From positions 479,001-543,000 of the forward strand of contig LSRY02000054.1 of the NCBI GenBank assembly GCA_001643675.2: a stretch of DNA of 64,000 bases, given 5' to 3'. Origin of the DNA: Monocercomonoides exilis. Taxonomy: Eukaryota > Preaxostyla > Oxymonadida > Polymastigidae. The notes under the pieces were generated by a model. The model saw only the letters and a program-made list of their open reading frames with translations, was not told the DNA's origin and ran no database searches. Position 1 is the stretch's first letter, and each line of letters starts with the position of its first letter. This document shows, piece after piece, positions 53,177 through 61,512 of this stretch. A program made the translations under genes and the position numbers.

Positions 53177-54533
53177 GGAAATGAAATGAATTGAATTTTG
53201 TAACTCAAAGTTTTTATTTTTCTTTTTCTGTCAATTCACCATGTCGAAAGCAAATATTCCAATAATATTTTAAAAATATTTGTTTTTCATTGCTTTTTAA
53301 TGAAGTCAAACAATAACAAAAAATGAACAGTTCTGAAATCTCCTCACTTGGATTCAAACAAAAATCTTTATCATATTGAAAGTTGCTTTGTTATCTACAA
53401 AAAGGAACCCGGTGAAATAAACTTTTTTTTGTTCATTTGCTTTCTTATACAAAACTTTCTTTTCCATTGAATGTTTAAAATTTTATTTCATTCAAAAAAT
53501 TTTTATATCGAGATAATCCTCCTGTTCTCATCAAACAGAAGAGGAATAAAGAAAGCACTTCTAGATTATGGAAATTACTCATGAAAAAGCAGTTCATCTC
53601 CGTTCTTAACAAGGAAGAATCACATCTCACGTAACTCTTTTGTAATAATGGTGAAAAATAAAATATAGTTGGTGTTTATTATTTTGGACACTTTCAATAA
53701 TCAAAACGCAAGCATTTTGATTTATAAGAAAACATTCATTCACTTTCTTCTCTTCGATCTGAGAGAGTGTCACTTAAGGGTCAGTCACAGCGAATCTGAA
53801 AAAAGGATGCTCTTTAGCTCTCCACTCAGCACTGGACCCGCGTTGAATTCTGCTGCATCAATGATGTCAGATGGACCTCCGGGAGAGATGTTTTCGAGGA
53901 TGATTTCTCATTCTAGTTCTGAATTTTCCCAACAGATCCCTGGAGCTTCACATGCAAAATAAGCCAGGGGCATAGGTCTATTTTGTACTAGTTTGGAAAG
54001 GCTTTTTTAAATTTTTTATTAACATATATTTGATTCTTATAATTATTGAAAACGAACTACTGATGGAAAAAGTTGAATTCTTTCATCAAAAAATAGAAAT
54101 TTTATTAAATTTTCGAAACCCATAATATTTCCTTATTGATCATAAAGAATAAAGAATTCAATTTCTTGCATTGAAAAGCTAAAAGCAATTTCATAACGCA
54201 ATGGTTGTTGAAATTATTTGTATTATTCAAAAAAAGAATAACTTTGTCTATGCATCACTTTTTTATTACGAACTTTGAAACATTTCTTAACACAAGAGTT
54301 TAAGTCTTTATTGAATATTTGGAATGAAAATGTGCAATAGACATCATATCGCATTTTGATTTATTCAAAATTTGAAGGGTATTTTCCTCAAAATTGATGC
54401 TGGAATTATTTTCAATCTATTTTCTTTTTTATCAGAATAAAAGAGTTAATGAAATGAAATGGAAAAATAAAAAAGGGAGATTGCATATTCATTATGCACT
54501 CATTCACATCATGCACAGCCATAAATAAAAATT
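53177..54533. other. AT-rich stretch with one two-way open patch
   Basis: Mostly AT-rich. Bases 53770-53962 have balanced composition and are largely open on both strands (plus: ALNSAASMMSDGPPGEMFSR; minus: ISPGGPSDIIDAAEFNAG), suggesting a gene remnant. Strand and family cannot be decided. Confidence 0.4.
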
Positions 54534-55209
54534 GCAGTGGAATGCATTACAATGAAATACAGCTTTTTTCAAGATGAGGAGCCTCCAATTTATTTCGTGC
54601 TCGACATATTCATATGGCGGAGGATTGGATTTCAGGCCATATCAATCAACAGCCCCAAGCAACAATCAATATTGCTATTTCTTCTTCTTCCACGATTGCA
54701 GATGCACTACAACTTCCACTCCATATGGCCATGATGTGTATTTGGAAGGTTATTACAATCTCTTCTCATCGAACAATCCGTTCTATAAATCGTATACAAC
54801 GAATAGCAATGATACGAGAGTGAACCATAGATATTATTCAGGCAGTTGGACAAATCTGCATACAGAAAAGAAGGATTGGCTGAGCGTCGGGATGAAGGAT
54901 CGGTATGTTGATGTGAGTGGGGATGACGCAAACAATCTGTGTGGGATAAGTGGGGCAGCACCTTGCAAGACAGTGGGGCATGCAGTGGAGTCGAGCATGG
55001 CGCAGCTGAGCTCGACAATCACAATGCTGAGTGGGAGGCATGTGAGTGAAGGGATGACGATCAGTGTTGTGGAAAAGGAGATTTCTGTTGTTGGGAGAGT
55101 GAAGACAGTGAATGTGATTGGGGACGAATTCTCTTTCGATCTCTTCAAAGACGTTGTTCAGCGTGAAGAGTGGGCAGTTGGAGTCGAAAAAATTCACTCG
55201 CTGAAATAA
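54534..55209 (+). pseudogene. fragment of a beta-helix receptor gene
   Basis: From 54574 an open frame of about 211 codons contains TYSYGGGLDF, GHDVYLEGYYNLF, TEKKDWLSVGMKDRYVDVSG and NNLCGISGAAPCKTVGHAVE. This is the same block type as the Cys-strand starts in the 2,481-residue receptor at 40,116-47,561, including the GHD turn, the W-containing linker and the C..C..PC strand. It ends at TAA after VEKIHSLK, with no membrane or kinase part, and no start or signal peptide precedes it. I read it as a truncated remnant of a related receptor. Confidence 0.65.
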
Positions 55210-55247
55210 CGGCAAATTTCAGATCTGAAGGAGATCATCTTATAAAA

Positions 55248-55628
55248 TCAACCGTATTTGTGCAGGCGCTGCCACAACTGCCAATAACTGCCATTGAGAT
55301 GAAAAAATAAAGTTCTGCTGCAGCCCCTTGTCTCCACACTACACCCCTCCCAACAGCTGTTTTCATTGCTCCCATTGCCTTCCCTGCAGTTTTGGCAAAC
55401 CCAGGCACCAGGATCATCGAAAAATTCTTCTGTTGCGAAACATCCCCAGCTGTACCCTGCTGAGAAATAAAATCCGAAAAAAAAGAAATAAAAAAGGCGT
55501 AATACGTCAACAGCTCCTTTGAAAGATAAACAAAATGGCACACCCCCACCAGATTGGCAGATTAGACAACATTCTGAAAAGAAACAACACCACCCACCGA
55601 CACCAAGCTGTCCCTCAAGCCCACTCAT
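55248..55628 (-). CDS. cysteine-rich fragment, unknown
   Basis: A minus-strand frame with two Cys-rich pieces (CCFFSECCLICQSGGGVPF; FDDPGAWVCQNCREGNGS then CSVETRGCSRT). They are separated by a Phe-rich stretch that looks like a retained in-frame intron (GTTTATC to TTTCTCAG). Splicing gives VPFSGYSWGCFATEEFF. Cysteine spacing suggests a small disulphide-bonded extracellular module, but no family is assigned. The family B element at 55,664 begins 36 bp upstream, so the gene may be truncated by it. Confidence 0.35.
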   Translation of the reverse strand: MSGLEGQLGVGGWCCFFSECCLICQSGGGVPFCLSFKGAVDVLRLFYFFFFGFYFSAGYSWGCFATEEFFDDPGAWVCQNCREGNGSNENSCWEGCSVETRGCSRTLFFHLNGSYWQLWQRLHKYG

Positions 55629-55663
55629 TCGGCCAACTCATAACATTTTGCAGGCACAGTGCA

Positions 55664-56418
55664 TACACCAAAAATTATTCAAAATCGAAAAACTTTCAAT
55701 CAAAATCGAAAAACTTACAAACAAAGTCGAAAGTTTGAAAAACTTCAAATTTTCAAAAAGATGACAAAAATTAATACAAATCAAAAAACATTGTTTTTGC
55801 TGAAATATCAATTACATTTGTAATTATAATGATTTTTCATCTTTTTTCCGTTGTTTTTCTTTGCCTTCTTTTGACCAATTACAAATTTAAAATTATGAGA
55901 GAAATTTTGACATATTTTTATCTCATTTCAGTTGAAAGCACTCTACTTCATAGAAAATTATCCATAGAAAATTTTTATTTTTTTTCCTATTTTATGTAGA
56001 ATGAAGAATACATTATTGACTCTCTTATTTAATGATTTTTCATCACAAACAACTCATTTCTTATTGAAGGAAACAAATGTTCTCAGATGTGTATTGAGTT
56101 TATCTTTGAATTAATTTTGTTTCGAAATCTTCATAATTTGCAGAAATCAACAACGCAAACATTGCTGATAATATTTCCAAAAACAAAAGAATATTTTTAT
56201 CTTTTGTGGAATACTTATTATTTAACGTTTATTTTTTTTGTAAAATTTTCGATTTCGATTGAAAGTTTTTCGATTTCGTTTGCAACTTTTTCGACTTTGA
56301 ATGAAACTTTTTCGACTTCGAATGAAAACTTTCGACATTGAATGAAAGTTTTCCAACTTTGAATAACAATTTTCGATTTCGTTTGAAAGTTTTTCGACTT
56401 TGAATTATTTTTGGTGTA
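55664..56418. mobile_element. small TIR element, family B copy 2
   Basis: 755 bp with ends CACCAAAAATTATTCAAAAT (left) and CACCAAAAATAATTCAAAGT (right, opposite strand), flanked by TA. The arms carry arrays of about 15-20-bp units of the type GTCGAAAAACTTTCAAACGA: three or four on the left and eight or more on the right (56240-56400). The middle is AT-rich and non-coding. Confidence 0.8.
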
Positions 56419-56796
56419 TTTTCTTTAAAGAAATTTGATTGGAAAATTTAGTCGTATTTTGACTTTTGAAACACTGAGAACTTTTTTATAATCATTATCT
56501 CATTTTTTCAATGGTTAATAACAATTTTGAAAATTTTACAGAATTTGAAATTTTTGATATCTGTCGAAATGTCGAAGATAATAGATTCAATCGGTTTGAC
56601 GCAAAGGAATAAATTTTTAAATGAAAATAAGTTAACATTAACCATTTTGGATGATATCGGATTTTTTTCCCCATAAAATCTATAAAATATAAAGGTTTCA
56701 CATAATATGTTTTGGTAATAAACATTTTTTTTTCAGTTCATAAATAAGTGGTTGTCAAAATGAGAGCTTCAATTTGTTGGTGTGATTGTTCAATGA

Positions 56797-57058
56797 TATG
56801 GGTGATTATTTTTGAAATCATGTTTTTTCCATCAAAATTTTCGGTTTATGAATTCACTTCAAGGGCTGATAAATGAGCACAAAAAAGAAATAGTTTCATT
56901 CAAATATTATTTTTTCATGAATATTATCTGAAGCATTGTCTTTTTAAACAATTGCATTACATTTAACTTTTTAAAGAATAATTCCTCTCAAAAGAAATTA
57001 AACATTTGAAAAATCGACACTCCGAAAAAAGCTATGATTTCAAAAATAATCTCCCATA
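56797..57058. mobile_element. small TIR element, family A copy 4
   Basis: 262 bp. TGGGTGATTATTTTTGAAAT at the left and GATTTCAAAAATAATCTCCC at the right, flanked by TA. It ends about 118 bp upstream of the start codon of the decayed beta-helix paralogue. Confidence 0.8.
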
Positions 57059-57175
57059 TTAACTCACTTTTCAAATGATCTTGGAAGAAAAGCAAACCAT
57101 TTATTGCATTCAGTTAGCATTTGTGTTAAGGACGTGTTGATCTTTTGTGATATTGATCAAAATACATCAAAACTA

Positions 57176-60100
57176 ATGATCTTTGTTTTTCTGATATTTT
57201 CTTTGATAACCTCACAAACAGTGAATGAAGAAAAGCCTTTCACAGTTTACGTGAAGCAAACAGGAGATTACATCCACACTGGCACGGCGATCGGTCAGGA
57301 AAAGAAATCAATGAGAAGTGCATATAATATGCTTGGATATTCAACATCATGTAAGATCTATGTTGTGAATGACAAAACCGCATTCACAGCAGAAGCAATA
57401 ACTTTCAGCAAGACTGAAGGAATAACAATTGAAGGAATAAGCAGCGATGGAAATGGAAACACAATTGTTGCAATTAATTGCTATGTGAATCCGCAAGGAA
57501 ATCTTTTCACATGTGATAAAGATGTTGAATACAAGTGTTTAGCATTCCATTTACCAACAACATTTAGTTATGATGGCTTCTGTAAACTGATTTGTGCATA
57601 TCATTCGAAACTTGTAATAAATAACTGTAAATTTTTAAGACCTGCGGCCAGCGGAATAGGAGTGGATTACTGCCTTGTGGATATAGGAGATGGAAATTTA
57701 TATATGAACAGCGTTGAGTGCATTGATAGTAATAACTCTATCAATTTTTTTGTGCAGTTTTTAATATTTTTGGAGGAAATACTGTTTCGTTGACAAATGA
57801 AACTATGAAAAATATATAAAGTTATTATTCAATTTACTATATTTATGGAATGGATAATAATAAAATGGACGTTTTGTTGAATAACTGCACTTTTTCAGAA
57901 TGTCAATCGGAAGGGTATGGAACAATAGAGATTTCGAGTTGCAACAGCGAAATTACATTTACCGTTGGAAATGGTGGTGTAGCATCTTTCATTTCGTGCA
58001 TTGGAAGTGCATTTGGTGGAATATATTTGAATATACCAAATATTACATCAGCATCCCAATTGAAATGGCCAACAGACGGAACAAATCTGGATTTTCAGAA
58101 TTGCAAAGTTGGGGAAGGAGCGTCACAGAAAAATACTGCAATATATTTAAAAGATGTGAACGACGAACTAATATACGATATGGCATACGAAATGAAAGCA
58201 AGTTTTGCAGCCAATTACACGAGGGAGAATAATCTGGAATATATTATTTGTGAAAGCAATAACACAGAGATCGATATTGTCTCTAAGTATTATGGCACAA
58301 TCACAACTAGTTATGTGAAAAGTGGTGCTGAAAATGGAGATGGATTGAGTCTTGGATCGCCAAAGAATTCTCTAAAAGAGGCATATAATTTGTTTGCAGA
58401 AAATGTCAATTATCCGGGATTCAATTTGAAGATTGTTGAATCAAACGAAAAATTGAAAGCAGAGCAAGTGACGTTTCACAAAAGAAAAGGAATCACTATT
58501 GAAGGAATAAACAGCAATGGTTCTGAGAATGCAATGGTTTCAATGGATTGTGACGTGAATGCAGAAGAATATCTATTCACATGTGAAAGTGAAGTGGAAT
58601 TCAAATTTTTGGCATTCCATCTTTTGATTTCATTAAGTGATGAAAACATTCAATATCATTCGTTGATGTGTGGAAATTCAGGAGAACTCATAATCAAAAA
58701 CTGTCAATTTATTCGTCCACCAACAAACGGAGGAACTTTGTTTTTTAGCCTTGTGTACATGAATCGTGGAAATTTGTTTCTGGATTCAGTTGAGTGTGTT
58801 GATGAAAGTCAAACTGTTTCATTCTGCGGGAATGTTTTCTTCATTAATTATCCCGCCATAGTTTCATTGACAAATGTGAGTTTGAACAAAATTTCAAGTG
58901 GTGGTGCAATTGTTGGTATAAGTGGAAGTTATTTTTTGGAAGTTGCCGTTAATAACTGCACATTCATTGAATGTCAAGCAAAAAATTATGGAATAATATC
59001 TGTTTCCAGCAATGACACTGACTGCACATACACAGTGGGAGATGGAGGCGTCACATCTTTCACTTCATGCAGCAGCAGTGGATTTAATGCCAAATCTGGT
59101 GGAATCTATTTGGATGTGTATAACATTGAATCAGCTTCACAGCTGAAATGGCCGACAAATGGAAGGAATTTGGTATTTCAGGATTGCTTTTGTGGAGAAG
59201 GACAATCAAAAAGAAATACTGGATTATATATATCATTAAAAAATGATTCCTTGTTCAAAGATATGGCAGATTCTATAAAGGAAAGTTTTGCAGATGATTT
59301 CACACGAGAAGACAGTTTGTGGCTTGTTGTTGGATATGACTATTGCAAGCAAAAAGAATGTGATTTCGTTAGCACATTTTTTGATCCCATTCCTCAAAAG
59401 CCAGACAATATGACAAGGGCATTCGTGAAGTATGGTGGAAAAGGAAATGGCATCAGCGTTGAATCTGCAACAAACAGCTTGAAAGATGCATATGAATATT
59501 TGGAAAAGAGAGGAAAATGTTTCATTGATGTTGTCAAAACGGATGATCCAATCAAAGCAGAAGCCATAAGTTTCAGCATTAACAGTGGAATAACAATTGA
59601 AGGAGTGAATGACAATGGAGAAGGAAATACAGAAGTGGCAATTGATTGTGATGCTTCTGCTTCATATTCACTATTTTTTTGCAAGAAAACTGTGGAATTC
59701 AAGTATCTGGCATTCCAAATCTCTTCAACAACAAAGAATTGGAACTCATTGATCTGTGCTGGATATGATTCAATTTCATTGAAAATATCAACATGTCGAT
59801 TTGTCAGAATTGGATCACAATCACAAGAAGGAATGAATTCAAATGCTGATGGAAACAGCCCCTTGGCAAGCAGTCTTGTAAGCGTTACATCTGGAAGTGT
59901 GGAAATGGACACAGTGAAATGCACAGATGAAACCTCATTTGTGGCATTCTCTTCATCACCATTTTCATTTTCTGGAGCTAGAGAGGTGTCGTTGAAGGGA
60001 ATGGACATCAGCAAAGTGAATGTGGAAAGTGGAGCAGCAATTAGCATCAGAGATAAGAGTGATTTATCTTCGAAGATGTCAATCGAAGGATTGAACATGA

Positions 60101-60675
60101 ACGAAGTGATATCGGAGAAAGGAGCAGCAGCCGGGTTGGATATCATCCTCAGTTCAAAAGAATCAAGAGTGGCCATTGGAAGGTCAAGCAAATGTTCGTT
60201 CAAGTCTTGTTCAGCACCAGAAGGGAAATCAGGAGCAATATTCATTGACATGCCCAAGGCAACATCGAATCTCAAACTCCCAACAGAACACAACCTGGAG
60301 ATCGACAGCTCAAACACAGCTGGCTCGAAAACAACTTCTCTGTTCATCATTGCCCCAGACTTCGAAGAGTTCTGCAGACAAGAAGATGTCTTTGCGTTTG
60401 CGAATGAATATGATGATTCCACTGTTGGTTGGATCGAGGGAGCAAAAGATGCAGAATCAGATCCTGAGGATGTGTATGAGAAGTATGTGAAAGTGAGACA
60501 AGAGAAACTGAAAGAACAAAACAAAAAGAGGATGGCAGGGATCGTTGTTGCCATTGTTGTGCCGATTGTTGTTGTGGCAGCAGTTGTGGTGATTGTGATT
60601 GTTGTTGTTGTTGTGAGGAAAAGGAAATCATAAAATGAAGAGAATAACGGAAAGGAACAAGAAATGAAGGATTAA
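57176..60675 (+). pseudogene. decayed paralogue of the secreted beta-helix membrane protein
   Basis: A signal peptide at the ATG 57176 (MIFVFLIFSLITSQ) is followed by VNEEKPFTVYVKQ, matching the gene at 14240-17743. The frame shifts near 57757 within the first block, and a TAA follows at 57817-57819; from 57850 the frame is open to the TAA at 60631-60633. The third block and membrane helix are almost identical to the intact copy. Beyond the last TAA the same frame continues with the paralogue's acidic tail (NEENNGKEQEMKD) to a TAA at 60673-60675, so that stop is a recent substitution. The 3' flank is also similar. The copy probably cannot make full-length protein unless the breaks are assembly errors. 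Confidence 0.82.
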
Positions 60676-61512
60676 TAGTGAAGCTGATATTTTATTGCGC
60701 AGCAGTTTTATTTCTTCCGTGTGTATTCATTATTTTTTTCAAAATTTTTATTTCCTCAATTGGTGTTTTTATTTTATTTTTTTTTTATTTTGTTCATCAG
60801 AAATGCACAGTTAATCAAGGACATAACTTTGTCAAAAGACAAAAGAAAAAATCTTTTTGATTGTCTTCAAGATGATAATGCAAATATTTTGTTCATTTTC
60901 AAAACTGAATTTTTGTATTTGTGTGAACAGTTCGCAGTTGAAATATAAAAGAAAATATCGGCTTTCAGAAATGAAACATAAAAAATAATACTCAGATTGT
61001 TAATATTCATAAATAAATAACATTGTTCATTTCATTTTTGTGGTTTTACTCAAAAATCAAAATTTGATTCAAAACTTATTTCCAACAACAGCTTTTAATT
61101 ATTTAATTTCTCCTGAATCAAAGTAAGTTTTAAGCATATCTTTGGTCAATATATTTTCTTCTAAAGAAAAACATGTATTTGAAAATAAAAACTCTCTCAA
61201 CATTTCCAACCTCAATGCGTTGCGTTTATTACAAAAACACAAAACGTTAATAATAAAAATAAAAAACAAAATTTGAGCAAATACAACAAGCTATTATTTG
61301 CCAACAGTTTATCCTTTCTTCATTTAAAATATTTCTTGACTGAGTTCAATCAATAATAATTTCCATTGTTTGATTTATTTTTGATCAAACCTAAAATTTT
61401 AAATATCAATCAAATTTTTATTGAATTGATTTTGAAAACACAAAAATAAAAGCACGTTTTATTTTTGTTTCGTGCTGCACATTTTCTTTCTTTTTTCCCT
61501 CCTATTTTGCAA
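60676..61512. other. 3' flank of the paralogue and upstream region of the kinase gene
   Basis: 60680-60860 includes the 3'-flank segment shared, inverted, with 14020-14180. The rest is AT-rich with no gene seen. The stretch before 61513 (TTTTCTTTCTTTTTTCCCT) is pyrimidine-rich. Confidence 0.6.

Noticed and set aside
53770-53962. Balanced-composition patch open on both strands
   Set aside because: Strand cannot be decided and nothing connects it to a gene; kept only as a possible remnant.
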